64,000 nt of DNA from Acestrorhynchus altus (GCA_034509495.1 CM067524.1:1241567-1305566), one strand, 5' to 3'. Shown: positions 14,128 to 25,336, counted from the stretch's first letter. Notes: generated from the letters alone by a model not told the origin. Numbers and translations are program-made.

Positions 14128-16442
14128 GGCTAAGGATCAATTACAGCTACTGTCATCAAAGACACTAGATTGATCATTATCTGATCAATAATTTGAATGT
14201 CCATCAGCTGTCTCAGCAATGCTCATTGAACCACCATACAGTACATGCACTATGCCCAAAAGTTTGTGGACACCCCTCCTAACAAACACATTTGACTTTC
14301 AAGTTGCACCCATTGCTGACAGAGATGTGCAAATGCACACGCAGCTTATCTAGGCACTGTAGAGAAGAAGTGCCAGAAGAATAGACTCTCTCAAACTAGA
14401 TAAACTATAAAGCCCCAAACCACTCTGTTATACTGGTCATGTTGTTCAACTGGTTAGGTTATACTAACCTCCAATCCAGGATTTGATCATCTGGTTTGGT
14501 CATGTTAGTCATGATGGTGAACTGATTTGGTTTTACTGGTCATGCTGGTCAACAGGCTCGGCCATGTAAGTCATGCAGCTTGATCATGTGGATTATGCTG
14601 GGCTACAAGTCTGCTCATGCTGGTCATATTTAGTTGACTGGCCTGGTTTTGTTGATCATACTGGTTTGACCAGCTGGTTCATGCTGGGTTTTATCTGGGC
14701 TGTTTCATTTCAGCAGGACTGTGAAAATTTCTCACTTCGAGCTTCTGTTTGATTGCAGAGCTGCACAAAGCACAACCAAAGAAGCCCAAGAAGACATGCA
14801 TCGTGAAGATGGTCGGTACAAGGAACCTCTGGAAGAACATCGTGGTGCTTTGTGTCAACTCGTAAGGGTCTCTTCTCTGCTGCAGGTTTCTAATCTGAGG
14901 TGGGGGGTGGGAGTACAGATGGGGTCAGTCTGCTCACATTTAGTCATATAATATCAGCTCTGCTCTATAACAGAGGTGAAGAAACTCATCAGCATGTAGA
15001 AGAAGCTGTCTCTACCGCACACGGTAGTTTGAACAAGTACAGCATTTCCAAGAATTACCTTTTACAAATGATGTTTAAATTTGTGTGTTTAATATTTCAC
15101 CTCCATCTCTCAGTGTAGTTAAAATGAAGATCAGATGTCCATATTATTAAATATGTTAAAGTCAGAGGTGTTCTTGTGGTGTCCTGAGTTCTTCACTTGA
15201 GTGTCCTGGGAGAGGAAGAGCATCATCAGTAGCTTCATATCTGCAACATTCACATAAACAGCACATCTGATTCTGTTCTACACCCCCAGGTTGACGGGGT
15301 ATGGAATCCACCACTGTTTTGCACGCAGTATGATGGATACCGACGGGAAGGAGATCACCATGTTTCATAACTTTTATGCTGATTATTATACAATGGCGGG
15401 GATTGCCGTGGCATCCTGCATGGCTCTGTGCCCGGCAGTGGGGCTGATGGGCCGCAGGGGTGGTCTCCTCATGTTCATGATCATCACAGCTCTCGCCTCA
15501 CTGCTGCAGCTTGGCTTGCCCAACCGTGAGTACCCACACTACACTGTATATACCCTCATACACTCATTATCAAAAAATATTACAGCTTTTTCAGCCACAA
15601 ATGTGGGTCTGCAGTTCTATAATGAAGGAAGATGAAGGTGATCAGGATCAATAACTGATGATAACTGTAGTCTGATCTGATCAATATTTATTGATCTACT
15701 CATACAGAAGTGGTGTCTCTCAGTACGGCGTCGGGTTTAACGCAACACGCCAGACGTCTCTGCATGGAGGTGTAGAGGTTCCTAATGGTGTCCTGTGATG
15801 ATCCATCTCATGCAGCTTGAATGTTCTCACTCAGTTCTGCAGATGGTGTGGTAGGGGTGGAGTGTTGATAGAGCGTCCAATAGCATCCACACATTTTCAA
15901 TCAGGGACAGGTCTGGAGATGAGACCGACCACGGCGTCGTATCTGTGTCTTCAAGACGAGATCTTGAGACGGCAGCAGTGTGTGGACGAGCGTCGTCCTG
16001 TTGGAATAGAGCACCGGAGTGTGTTTTCAGGAAAGGTAGAACCACTGGTTGCAGAACCTTATTAACATAATGTTGGTCTGTTAAAGTGTCTGTAATGAAG
16101 ACCACACACACCATGACACCAGACCATCTGGACGTGTGATCCGTGAAAATAATCCATTAATCTTTGCACTGACCACGGTGCCTCCACACACTGATTTGTT
16201 GGTTGTCTACACAAAGACAAAATTGGGACTCATCACTGAAGATGACTCGAGTGACCAACACCATTTCGGCCGTTTGATTCCTTCTGGAATATTTTTTGAT
16301 GATGAGTGTATAAACCCTTGTGTGTGTGAGTTGTTACACCACTAGTCAGAACCCAATGTGTTAAACTGATTTCTCTCTCTCTCTTTATCTCTGTGATGGA
16401 CAGTTTTGGGGAAATACAGTGTCCAGCTCAATATTGGTAAAG

Positions 16443-16503
<61 letters not shown>

Positions 16504-19500
16504 AGGGAAAGTTCAGAATTGTGGTAAGTGCTCTAATCCCTTGACAGGGTTCTGGTAGGACGGTGTGAACAGGGTGTACAAATTGTACAGTTTGTCTCAG
16601 TAAGAGAACAGTGTACAGTGTGACAGTGAGAGTGTACAGAGTGCGTATGTACAAGTGTACATTGTGTCAGTAAACATGAACATCAGGTAACAGTAAGGGT
16701 GTACACGGTGTATGTGGAAAACGTGCACGGTGTATGTCTAAGTTAATGAGAGGGTACAGAGTGTCAACAAGAGTGAACAGTGTGACAGTTAAAGAGATTG
16801 AATGTATCAGAGTGAACTAATGTATCAGTAAGAGAGTAGAGTGAACAGTGTATTAGTAAGCCCGGAACAGACTTTACAGAGTGAGTTTAGTATATTGGAG
16901 TGAACAGAGTATATCTGTAAAGAGTGAATACAGTGAATAAGAGAGTGTATAGACGGTGTGTTAGAGCAGCTCCTGTCTTCATTCAGAGAGGATTAATGAG
17001 CTCGGCCTGGTTCTGTCAGAGGGTCCCCCGGCGGGCCTGAAGCTGACCCCCACAGGAGGAGCTAATCAGAACAGTTCTCCAAAGCGCCGGTCTGACCCAC
17101 TGACGTTAAAGCGATAGTTCAGCTGAAGGTCAGACTGTCCAATCACAGCAGAAGTCTGTACCGTGTCATACACATACAGGTCCGATACCGCTATGTGCCA
17201 GTACCGTGTCATACACATACAGGTCCGATACCGCTATGTGCCAGTACCGTGTCATACACATACAGGTCCGATACCGCTGTATATACCAGTACCGTGTCAT
17301 ACACATACAGGTCCGATACCGCTGTATATCCCAGTACAGTGTCATAGACATACAGGTCTGATACCGCTGTATTTCCCAGTACAGTGTCATAGACATACAG
17401 GTCTGATACCGCTGTATATCCCAGTACAGTGTCATACACATACAGGTCTGATACCGCTGTATATCCCAGTACCGTGTCATACACATACAGGTCCGATACC
17501 GCTGTATATCCCAGTACCGTGTCATACACATACAGGTGGCTAGTTCTCATTGTGTTGTTGATCTGCTTCAAAATGGTGCTCTATTACACCACCAAGAGGA
17601 TATTTAAATAATAAGGAATACATTGTGGGACTTCTACCCAGACCTCAGTCATTAAAGATAAACAGTCTTAGGGGGATCTGGACAAATATTGGTTACTGCC
17701 AGTGACCGCACTGTAGTCCTGTTTATAGGTTTCAGAAACCAGTCTGTAACCAGTTCAGCAGTTTCGATCTGCAGATGTTTTCATTTGTCTCTGTAAACGA
17801 ATTTCTTAGTCAGGGAGGTATTTTAATCAGTCTGTCTGTCTCTCTCTCTCTCTCTCTCAGAGGAATCAGACACTCTGAAGTCCAACTTCTCAGTGGCATT
17901 CTCCATCATCGGCATGTTCTCCTCCCACGCCGTCAGCAACCTGAGCATTTTCTTCTGTGCAGAAATCACCCCCACCATCATCAGGTGAGAACACCCACCT
18001 ACCAGCTGAGGTAGGAGGGGTTGGTTGTTTATCTCAGCCTCAAGCATGAAAATCGCACGTGACTAAACAGTGGCAGCAGAGTCGCTGAATCACCTCTGAA
18101 CATTGTCTCTGAATCAAAGTCCAGAGATAAAGCCTGAGCCCCCTCTGCTGGAGCAGTGAGGCACTGCAGTTAGACTAGTGGCCTCCAGTTCTGGGTTTGG
18201 TCAGCAGAACTGGCCTTTCTGACTTGGATCAGCTTTTGTAAAGAGGCCTGCGTACCATTGTTTTCAGTGTCTGTTGTATGTAGATTGGTTCTTTGAGGGT
18301 GAGGGACATTTGGTAGTGATGGTGAAATTAGTCTGGTAGACCCACTATAGTGTGTGGTCAGTCGCTATAGTCACCAGGCAGGTTAGTGTGAGGTCAGTAA
18401 GGGTTTGCTCTGCTTGTGGAAGCTACAGTGCAGTAGGCTGATCAGAGTCTAGTGTTTTCAAGCACTGCTTTTGAGTGCTGTGTGTGTGGTGTGTAGGCTG
18501 TATGATGTGTGTTAACCCCTCTGTCTCTGTGTGTGTGTAGGGGCGGTGGTCTTGGTCTGGTGTTCGCAAGTGCTGGTTTCGGGATGCTGACAGCTCCTAT
18601 AATGGAGCTCCATAACCAGAAGGGCTACTTCCTACACCACATAATCTTCGCCTGCTGCACGCTGATCTGCATCATCTGCATCCTGCTGCTGCCCGAAACA
18701 CGATACCAGCCACTGCCCGAGACGCTGGCCGATGGCGAGAGTTACACACGTCAACCACTGCTGCCTCCACGCAGACCTGCAGAGCAGCGCCATCTTCTGC
18801 CTCGGGCCCAGAGCCGCGAATATGCACAGGTGACAGACACACCCCTGCACGCCGCAGCTGCCACTGCCTTGTCCACCATGGAGTCCACCACATCATCCGC
18901 CATTGACCTGTCCATGCCACCGGATGGGGAGCCAAACTCAATGCCGCTCAGCCTTATGAAGCAGAAGGAGGTGCAGCCAACAGAGGGTGCTCTGCTCACC
19001 GTGGTCCCACATACCTCCACTCCCCTGAGCACCAGCCCCACCCACCCCATCACCGCTGAATCGCTCCCTGATCTCATTGCCAACGTCCCACCCCAAGACT
19101 CTGGAGCTGCTGCAGAAACCCCACCCTCTCTGCTATCTGTCCACACCCTCTCCCAGACTCCTCCATCTGCAGTCAGTCCCTTGACTGCAGATGCATCTTC
19201 AACCCCTTCTCCATCTGCTCCAGAAACCCCTTCCCAGCCCACTCATGCAGCAGAGACCCCATCACCACCTCCACCAATTGGCCACTCCACCCCTGAAATC
19301 ACACCCCTAATATTGGATACAACAGGGTCTCTGCCTCCTCCTCGAATTAGCCACGCCCCATCATTAGACAGTGGCTCACAGCTTGTAATGGACAATATTG
19401 TGAACAGCGCTGCAAGGGACTCTCCCCTACCCGATGTCAGTCAAACTGACAAGCAGCTCCTTGCAGACTCTGTAGATGTTCCAGCAGGTGGTGCTATGGG

Positions 19501-19936
19501 CTTGTGTGCCACAGAGCTCCCTGCACCTTTACCCCCACCGCCAGCCACAGTGGACTCGGGTGGTAATGTTATAAACAATGTAACTCCATCCCCTTTTAAA
19601 GACTCACCTGTTCATATACTTAACGACCTAGACACAATGTGCTCTGCTCCTTCGTCGCTGCATGTTCTTCACTCCTTTCCACCACCATCCTCTTCCTCGC
19701 CCATAGATACTGGTGATCTGTTATCACCCACCATAATAGACCCCATCCCTTTAGAGACTTTGTCCCCTTTACCGGTGGGTGATCCCATTTTAACTGAAGT
19801 TCCAACAGTGCCACCTGCTGGAGACCCCTTAACAGTGGACCTCACAGTTTCCTCACCCATTGACTCTGGTCTGTCTCCAGCTGCAGACTTCACTGCCAGC
19901 AGCAGCAGCACTGCCAATGAGGTGGCATCTTCATGA
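2799..19936 (+). CDS. slc22a23: Solute carrier family 22 member 23-like transporter (3' nine exons; 5' end outside window)
   Basis: SLC22-type major-facilitator membrane transporter; the family member is an orphan, so the substrate is unknown. Exons read by eye: 2799-2902, 3258-3412, 11584-11752, 12883-13004, 14759-14861, 15290-15525, 16404-16436, 17861-17984, 18541-19936. All borders are GT/AG, and they join to 814 codons with no internal stop. The first exon(s), with the N-terminus and TM1, lie upstream of the window. Landmarks in order: LVLGVLAD joined across an intron to WFGRH (loop between TM2 and TM3), LPGWRFS, LFPESLRWLLA before the central cytoplasmic loop, a Lys-rich stretch HKAQPKKPKKT, CAEITPTIIR, and LLLPETRYQPLPET after TM12. 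This pattern and the tubb2 neighbour fit SLC22A23 better than its sister SLC22A17. After the conserved YTRQPLLPPRR there is a tail of about 385 residues rich in Pro, Ser and Thr, far longer than the roughly 60-residue human tail as I remember it. Intron 2 (8.2 kb) is satellite-rich. Confidence 0.9.
4310..4640. repeat. AT-rich tandem repeat, about 60-bp unit
   Basis: Five to six imperfect copies of a unit containing CGATATATCGATATTTATA and GGGATACAGGCTGAGC. It is strongly AT-rich and partly self-complementary (ATATATCGATAT). Confidence 0.85.
4770..4960 (+). mobile_element. Tc1-like element terminal fragment
   Basis: The sequence CTCAATAAATATTGATCA followed by the ACTGCAATCCCACACTTC segment matches the end sequence next to the transposase remnant at 49790-50180 in the same orientation. 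Related ends occur at about 15640-15720 and 54240-54320. No coding part is left here. Confidence 0.55.
5382..6129. repeat. 82-bp satellite array, nine full copies plus a partial
   Basis: Copies start at about 5382, 5464, 5546, 5627, 5699, 5781, 5863, 5945, 6027 and 6109 (partial). Each contains AGGAAGCGTAGGGGGCGCTC, then TATAATGTTCATATGATC and CACACGCTCATTCTGAC. One unit lacks a 10-bp piece, giving a 72-bp spacing. Homogeneity is high, which suggests recent expansion or conversion. Confidence 0.97.
6492..6574. repeat. (TG)n microsatellite
   Basis: About 41 uninterrupted TG units in the large slc22a23 intron. Confidence 0.97.
7050..7138. repeat. Dispersed 33-bp minisatellite (GGGTGGAGCTAAACTGCTG)
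   Basis: Three tandem copies of a unit containing TGAATGGGTGGAGCTAAACT. The same unit occurs in either orientation at 8361-8430, 22936-23007, 23883-23930, 40553-40605 and 46755-46832. Confidence 0.85.
7188..7222. repeat. (TG)n microsatellite
   Basis: About 17 TG units. Confidence 0.95.
7680..8010. repeat. GTAGGGTTTAGGG-type minisatellite
   Basis: Degenerate tandem units built from GGTGTAGGGAGTAGTGTGTG and GTAGGGTTTAGGG. They look telomere-like in places but do not form a regular TTAGGG array. Confidence 0.85.
8122..8184. repeat. (TG)n microsatellite
   Basis: About 31 TG units. Confidence 0.97.
10155..10218. repeat. 20-bp triplicate GTGGTGAACGCCATGTTTAC
   Basis: Three perfect head-to-tail copies of GTGGTGAACGCCATGTTTAC. 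A fourth copy decays after a few bases. Confidence 0.9.
11200..11490. repeat. Degenerate minisatellite, about 55-60 bp
   Basis: Five to six diverged units contain GGTCAGTACAGTCCCACCGA, TGGGACTTGCC and TGGCTCATCC. Its open frame is a by-product of the repeat. Confidence 0.75.
11759..11805. repeat. (CT)n microsatellite at a splice donor
   Basis: About 23 CT units begin six bases after the GT of the donor that ends the slc22a23 exon 11584-11752. Confidence 0.97.
12540..12840. repeat. TTTATTGTAGTTTACTGTGTAG low-complexity repeat
   Basis: Variants of TTTATTGTAGTTTACTGTGT and GGTGTTGGTATGGTAATTTG alternate immediately upstream of the exon at 12883. Confidence 0.75.
14094..14124. repeat. (CA)n microsatellite
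   Basis: About 15 CA units in the slc22a23 intron 13005-14758. Confidence 0.95.
14225..14385. mobile_element. Fish DNA-transposon terminal fragment
   Basis: The string ATGCCCAAAAGTTTGTGGAC followed by ACCCCTCCTAAC resembles the 'ggccaaaagtatgtggacacc' ends of widespread fish elements. A related inverted fragment lies at about 8450-8575 (sharing GTGCAACTT and GTGCATTTGCAC), and another end lies near 22680-22715 (CACAAACTTTTGGCCATGTA). No transposase is visible. Confidence 0.5.
14430..14700. repeat. TGGTCATGCTGGT-type minisatellite
   Basis: Degenerate copies of CTGGTTTGGTCATGTTAGTC and TGGTCATGCTGGTCAAC recur across 270 bp upstream of the exon at 14759. Confidence 0.75.
15640..16330 (-). pseudogene. 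Tc1-like transposase remnant A (copy 1)
   Basis: Reading the - strand, an open stretch within 15827-16114 encodes GALFQQDDARPHTA, then WSVSSPDLSLIENVW, the second and third catalytic motifs of a Tc1-type transposase. The flanking end sequence at about 15640-15720 includes ATCAATATTTATTGATCTAC. The 5' coding half and the first Asp motif are missing or broken. It lies inside the slc22a23 intron 15526-16403, antisense to the gene. The same family is present at 26460-26940 and 49790-50180. Confidence 0.85.
16444..16501. repeat. (CA)n microsatellite at a splice donor
   Basis: About 29 CA units begin seven bases downstream of the donor GT (16437) of the 33-nt slc22a23 exon 16404-16436. Confidence 0.97.
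16560..16960. repeat. GTGAACAGTGTA-type low-complexity tract
   Basis: Irregular repetition of GTGTACAGTGTGACAGTGAG and AGAGTGAACAGTGTAT over 400 bp of intron. Confidence 0.6.
17158..17536. repeat. 43-45-bp tandem repeat, about 8.5 copies
   Basis: Units contain GTACCGTGTCATACACATAC, AGGTCCGATACCGCTG and TATATCCCA. The first two are 43 bp and most of the rest 45 bp. A 45-bp period keeps several frames open on both strands, which creates spurious 120-residue frames. It lies in the intron before the exon at 17861. Confidence 0.95.
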
Positions 19937-22243
19937 TGGCCAACATGGGTGTTGCTTGGCCCTAGAGGGAGCTTAGCGCTGGAAGGGCAAATATGGGCCC
20001 AAGAGTGACTTGCAAGAGAGTGTTACCTACACTAGAAAGGGATTCACTAACAAAAGGGAACCAGGCTTGTAGTCCGAGGAATTTAACAAACACACATCCT
20101 TCTCCAGCGCCAGTAAATTGCAGCGTTAGGCAGCTTTGATGTCTGATTAGTGCTTGTGATGACTGACTACCTCCAGTGTCAGTTGTACCCAGACCACCTG
20201 GACATTACTGGAATTCCCTGAAGACAGTTAGTGTCTTTGGTCCTGTCTAATGAAAATGAAGTAAAACTGCCTTCTTAAAATGACCAGAAAAGCCCACCGT
20301 GGTCAAACATGGAGTGCCAAGAGCAGCTTCCTTTCTTAAAATCTTAGATTGAAGTTTATTCCATTAAAGTGGAATTCAGAAAAACAATCGGATATGGACC
20401 ATTCATATCCATATTCACGGGGACACAAGTTTTCAAGAGTGCTTTGTAAACCAGAGGAGACAGATCAGAACATTTCATAGTTTAAAATCCAAAAAGCTGC
20501 TTTTAAAACACAGAGTCTTATTTTATTAGACCTTCTGACTGGGTTGACCCAATGCCTAGACCCTAACCCCTAGATTAGCCCCTACCTCATAACCTCGAAA
20601 CTCTATTTCTTCAAGTACAAACTCTTAACTCCAACACTTGAACCTATAAATGTCTTGCCTAAGGACCATCCTCGATTGCCTATTGCTAAGCCTTAACACT
20701 ACATCTTAAATCTGAACCTCCTCATGTCCCCATACTGTCCTTACCATTACTGTATTAGCTGACTTGGTAAATATCCAAAGAGGCAAGTGATTGAGTGTTC
20801 ACAAGTCTTCAGCAGGAGAACTTACCCAGAAGTCATAGCAACAGTCTTCTTTAAAATGCTCAATATTTCATAGAGAATAACTATCCCAGACAATTTGCGT
20901 AAATACCCCATGAATTGATCCAGGCTTGTTTGAGCAGGGACATCAGCCTACTGTGTTGACCCACCAGGACTGGATTTGAGCAACACTATTCCTAACCTAT
21001 AAAGCTTACTCCTGGATCCCTGACCTCTAACTCTTAAATATTACCTTTCAAACCCTGAACCCTAACCCTTAAAGCTTTCCCTCAAACCCTGAACCCTAGT
21101 TCTTTGAGAATGCCCCTCATATCGTGAACCATAATTCTTTAAGTTTGCCCCTCAAACCCTGAACTCCCAACTGTGACAGATTACCCCTCTAACTCTTAAA
21201 TCTTTTCCCTGACACTGTGAGCCCTTTTCCTAACCTCCTAGGCCCTAAGTCCCAGTCAGTTTAGGTATACCTGTCCTGGGTTTCTACAGGGTTTTGTTTT
21301 AGTTTTTGGAGCAAGCCCTTTCACCCCAGTGTGTATGAGCACACTGTCCTGTAGATCTGATGCGGTGGGTGCTGGGCATGGCTGTAGTTTTTTGTTGTAG
21401 TTTAAAGGTCAAACTCTAGAGATCTCTGAGGACAAGCTTGATAAAAAAAAAAAGGAAACCTCTGAACTTCAGAGTGTCCTGTCTCTGTGTGAATGTAAGT
21501 GGCATTTTATCATCATGACAACAAAGCATGTAAACATAAACGAGTAATGTGAACTTGTGAACACATGAAATGTGAACAGATATGAGTGTGAGTAGCAAGT
21601 ACGATGTTGTAAAATGCACACAGCAAGTCATGTCTCATTTGTGGAGCTGCATATCGTCGCTTAAGTCGGGATTGGGAGGAGTTGTGGCTGCTGAGGAAGC
21701 AATAATCAATATTTATATGGTCCTTGTTTTGTTCCACATGTGAGAAAATGTGAGAGCTTCATTTCTTAGACTAACATTGTTTGGTAAACGCTGTGTGGAT
21801 GCTGTCATGGGAATTGAGCAGAAATAATTTTAATGATCAGCTGAAGTAACGTGGCTTCAGTGACTGCAGGTCAGCAAATGCAATATGATTACCAAACATT
21901 CAGAACACTTCAGACCATGCGCTGACCTACCCTGGGAGCAGCAGGGTCCTGGAGATGTAGAAAAGCAGCTGCTGATGGTGGTCCCTGCTGTTCCTTTGGA
22001 GACAGACGGTGCTGGCAGATGCCCCTGGGCCAGCAGAAGAATGGTGAAGAGGAGCAGCAGTCTGGGTGCTGATACCGTCACAGTCAGTCCTCCTGCACCT
22101 TCAGCTTCAGCCATGTGTTAGAACTGCCACACTCAGTATGGGAACCCTGATCATGGTTGGATTTTCCAGACTGAGCACGTTGTGGAAAAGGAAAAAGTGA
22201 AAACGAATCATCTCTGCATATCTGTGTGTAAATAACTAATAAA
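19937..22243 (+). other. Probable slc22a23 3' UTR
   Basis: No coding signal follows the TGA at 19934-19936. The first convincing AATAAA is at 22238-22243, in the context CTAATAAAGC, which would give a 2.3-kb 3' UTR. The middle (about 20530-21250) is rich in degenerate CCCTAACCC/AACCCTGAACCC strings. The end of the UTR is an inference. Confidence 0.4.
20530..21250. repeat. Degenerate CCCTAACCCT-like tract
   Basis: Scattered variants of CCCTGAACCCTAACCCTTAA are separated by unrelated sequence. They resemble the complement of the GTAGGGTTTAGGG block at 7680-8010 but are too irregular to be telomeric. Confidence 0.5.
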
Positions 22244-22310
22244 GCTAATCAGGAGTTCACTGTCTGTCACTTCTTCTAGGCAGTAGTCTCAGTATTGGTC
22301 ACTCTACATC

Positions 22311-22489
22311 AGGGGTTACCAACCATGCTCCTGGAGAGCTACCTTCATGCAGATTTAACCATAATCCACCTCACCTGATCCAACTACTGCCTTAAGAAGT
22401 TCCTGATTGACTGGACGGGTTGTGTTTAATTTGGGCTGGATCTAAACCTGCACAATGGTAGCTCTCCAGGAGCAGGGTTGGTGACCCCT
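22311..22489. mobile_element. Short inverted-repeat element (MITE-like)
   Basis: The left arm starts AGGGGTTACCAACCATGCTC and runs on through CTGGAGAGCTACC. The right arm is its inverted complement with few mismatches (GGTAGCTCTCCAGGAGCAGG, then GTTGGTGACCCCT). Arms are about 46 bp in a 179-bp element with no coding capacity. A partial copy lies at 37179-37275. Confidence 0.8.
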
Positions 22490-22799
22490 GCTCTATAGTA
22501 TACTGTATGCTCAGAAGTATTGAGTGTCTGAAACAATCAGGAGCAGCTCTATAATCTCCAATAGAATTGGAGCAGGTGTGATCACATGACCCTATAAACA
22601 AAGCGTTGAGCTGTGGAGCAATACTTTTTGAAGTTGTCTGCTGCCTTAATTAGCACCCTTGATTTCAGAGGAAACAGTGGTACCCACAAACTTTTGGCCA
22701 TGTAGTTAGTCTTGCTGACAGACTACAGGTTTAAGATCAGTTTCAGTTTGAACGGCCCCAGTTTCCAGTTGTGTTGTTTGGTGAATATAGTCAAGGTGT

Positions 22800-23300
22800 A
22801 ATTTGTCAAATTTCCATTACACACTGTTTGTTAACTCATTTATATTCACTCATATGTTAATTATTTCAAACATTCTTTGGTCATCAGTGAACTTTCAGTC
22901 TGTAAAGAAATGATACTGGTATCTATAAAATATATAGCTCCACCCACTCAGCCTACAGCAGTTTAGATCCACCCACTGATCCTACAGCAGTTTAGCTCCA
23001 CCCAATGAATACTGTCAATTATTTTGAAGAACTATATATCATTATATAGTTAATCATTACAAATACCTCATCAAAAGTCACATCTTCAGCTCAAAAACAC
23101 TGGATGATCAATTTCTGAGATGCAAGAAGTGTTTTTTAGTCTTTCTAAGCAAAATTCATACAAATATTTAAATTATTTTATTTTTTACTCCACATATTAT
23201 GTCATAATAGAGTGGTCTAGGATCTCCTGAAAATAATATCTGGTATGTGTGTCTCTCATATAAAAATTCTGTTTATTTGGTGAATAAAAATACAGAATTG
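22800..23300. repeat. Dispersed noncoding repeat, copy 1 (inverted relative to 50880)
   Basis: GTCTAGGATCTCCTGAAAAT (23215-23234) is the complement of the segment near 50950-50970, and ATTTCTGAGATGCAAGAAGT compares with the segment near 51070-51100 in opposite orientation. No open reading frame. It probably belongs to one non-autonomous family with the copies at 29390-30080 and 50880-52040. Confidence 0.5.
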
Positions 23301-24412
23301 GCCTCAGGTTTGAGGTGGACAAGGGTGAACGAGGAACTTCAGGACAGGAGAGTTTGAGATCTAAATCAGACACCAAATTCTAATGACTTGAAATCAAAAT
23401 TATGAAGACCATTTATAGATTCTGAGGATATGATCAACACTATCACTGATTCTTCCCACAGTCACAGCTGCGTTCTCCATGATCTGCTCTGATATAAAGA
23501 ACTAAAAACAGAACCATTGATGCAGAACACAGACAGATATCCTTCAGCCGGTTTGGATGATCGATTACTGTAAATAAATCAGTTATTGCTCAGGGATTTT
23601 GGACAAATTCCTCAGGAGTGTTCTGGGACTTTCAGGGAATCTGGTCAGCCTAATGTGGGCAATAAAGTGCCATAATTGTGATCTTACTCTCTCACCTGAA
23701 CAGTTACCTGTTTTCTGGAACAGTTGAACACCCATAGCTGACTCACGTCAATATGTTAATAATGACACAAAAGATTTGGTCGTCAGTGAACTGTCTGTAA
23801 AGAAATTATACAGGCATCTAAATAATAAGGAGGTTAAGCCATTCAGAGTGGGTGTAGCACCATCATTTAACTCATCGACGAGTTTAGCTCCACCCATTCA
23901 GCCTACAGCAGTTTAGCTCCATCCATTCAACCATCATTCAGCAGTTTTAAATCACTGAAAAATCTGACTAAACTAGTGTTTGGTTCATGAAGGCGCAAAA
24001 AAGCCTCCACCTTGCACAAGACCACACCAACAGCATAACAAGCAAACAAAGCTCTTCATGTTGAAGGGCAGGACCATCCATAAAGAGACCCTCCTTCATG
24101 GGTAGGAGAGAGAAAGACATCAAGTTCTCTAGTAATTTTGTTGTTAAATATTATTTTTAACCATATACTTTCTATGGTTTTAACATGCATTTAGTTTAAC
24201 AGTTTAAATAAAGTGGTACTGCTCAAACACACCAGTTTAGGAAGATCTTGTTAATGAGCTGATTCACTGAATGAATCATAAAGGGTCAAGCATGAGGCTA
24301 GATCCACAATCAGGATATTTTCAAAAATATTTCTGTCCACAAAGACAAAACCGCTTGCAACACCATGCCACGTAAAGAGCGACATCAGAACACCATGAAG
24401 TATAGTATATGA

Positions 24413-24486
24413 TGGTCAGTGGTGTAATGGATAACACATCTGACTGCGGATCACACAATTATAGGTTCAGATGCTGGCTGGCTTGG
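24413..24486 (+). repeat. tRNA-Arg-like sequence (SINE head or pseudogene)
   Basis: GTGTAATGGATAACACATCT, GACTGCGGATCACAC and AGGTTCAGATGC resemble the D arm (A box), anticodon arm and T arm (B box) of tRNA-Arg. The acceptor arms do not pair and the T loop departs from GGTTCGAATCC, so it is not a functional tRNA gene. Confidence 0.55.
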
Positions 24487-24690
24487 CATCTTTTGAGGCA
24501 GTTGTGGGTAAGAGAAGTAGCCTTTTGACTGGAAGGTCACTGGATTGAGTCCCTGAACTGACAGTTGCCCTTGAAGTGCCCTTGAGCACGGTAGCTATCC
24601 CACAAACTGCCCCCTGGGCACTGATGTGGCCAGTTTTGCTTTTGAGTTCGAGTGCTAGGCAGCTGCTTAGAAGAGCCTATGGCTGCTGAT
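24487..24690 (+). mobile_element. tRNA-derived SINE, fish type
   Basis: It contains AGCCTTTTGACTGGAAGGTC, ACTGGATTGAGTCCCTGA, AAGTGCCCTTGAGCACGG and CTGCCCCCTGGGCACTG, the familiar body of fish tRNA-derived SINEs ('ccttgagcaaggcac' region). Diverged and truncated. Confidence 0.65.
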
Positions 24691-24904
24691 TTTTGGGATG
24701 AAGTTTGAGGAGTCAATGTTTTGAAATTCATTTCGTTTCATTCATTCGTTTGCTAATGATGTGGAAAAATCAGAAGAAGTGACAGCTCAGATCTGTTAGG
24801 GTGCTGTTTTCCTATTTTCACTCTAAAATTGTACAAACTCTTGTTTAAAAAGTTGGTTTCATATTTAATTTGATACCGTTAGGAGATCTGATGTGTCAGT
24901 GTGT

Positions 24905-24970
<66 letters not shown>
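24905..24970. repeat. (TG)n microsatellite
   Basis: About 33 TG units with one TA interruption, roughly 270 bp upstream of the tubulin start codon. Confidence 0.97.
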
Positions 24971-24971
<1 letters not shown>

Positions 24972-25035
24972 GAATGTGTGTGTCCAGCTGGGTCAGCACT
25001 GCGCCTCTGCAGCATGTGACTGCATCATTGCCCTG

Positions 25036-25235
25036 GCTCCTTATTGGTTGTCAGTCTGCAGGTGAGTGTGATGCAGTCCAATGACAATGGTCCTCACTGC
25101 CCCCTGCAGAGGAGCAGAGTGTGTGCACACTCCCTTCACCATCAGCAGCGCAACAGCACCTCACACCCTGCAGCATCACAAGCACACACTTCATCATCTG
25201 CAGTAACAAGAGAGCCTGAGAGGCAGCAGAGCATC
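25036..25235 (+). promoter_or_regulatory. Putative tubb2 promoter and 5' UTR
   Basis: An inverted CCAAT box (TTATTGGTTG, about 25041-25050) and a direct CCAAT (GTCCAATGAC, about 25076-25085) precede the start codon at 25236. No clear TATA box. The transcription start is not determined. Confidence 0.4.
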
Positions 25236-25293
25236 ATGCGTGAGATTGTCCACATCCAGGCCGGACAGTGCGGCAACCAGATTGGAGCCAAGG

Positions 25294-25336
<43 letters not shown>

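Larger units (their letters stand above)
22244..25030. other. Intergenic region slc22a23-tubb2
   Basis: No gene is recognised. It holds a short inverted-repeat element (22311-22489), dispersed-repeat sequence (about 22800-23930), a tRNA-Arg-like SINE region (24413-24690) and a long TG microsatellite close to the tubulin promoter. Confidence 0.6.

Noticed and set aside
17163..17571. Several 120-codon open frames on both strands with repeated YRSDTAV / CMTRYWDIQ units
   Set aside because: By-product of a 45-bp tandem repeat in an slc22a23 intron, open in several frames on both strands.
18632..19242. Antisense open frames of up to 163 codons over the slc22a23 last exon
   Set aside because: Shadows of the GC-rich, low-complexity sense coding tail, with no independent features.
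24413..24486. Functional tRNA-Arg gene
   Set aside because: The A-box and B-box likeness is real, but the acceptor stem does not pair and the T-arm consensus is broken; it is followed by SINE-type sequence.
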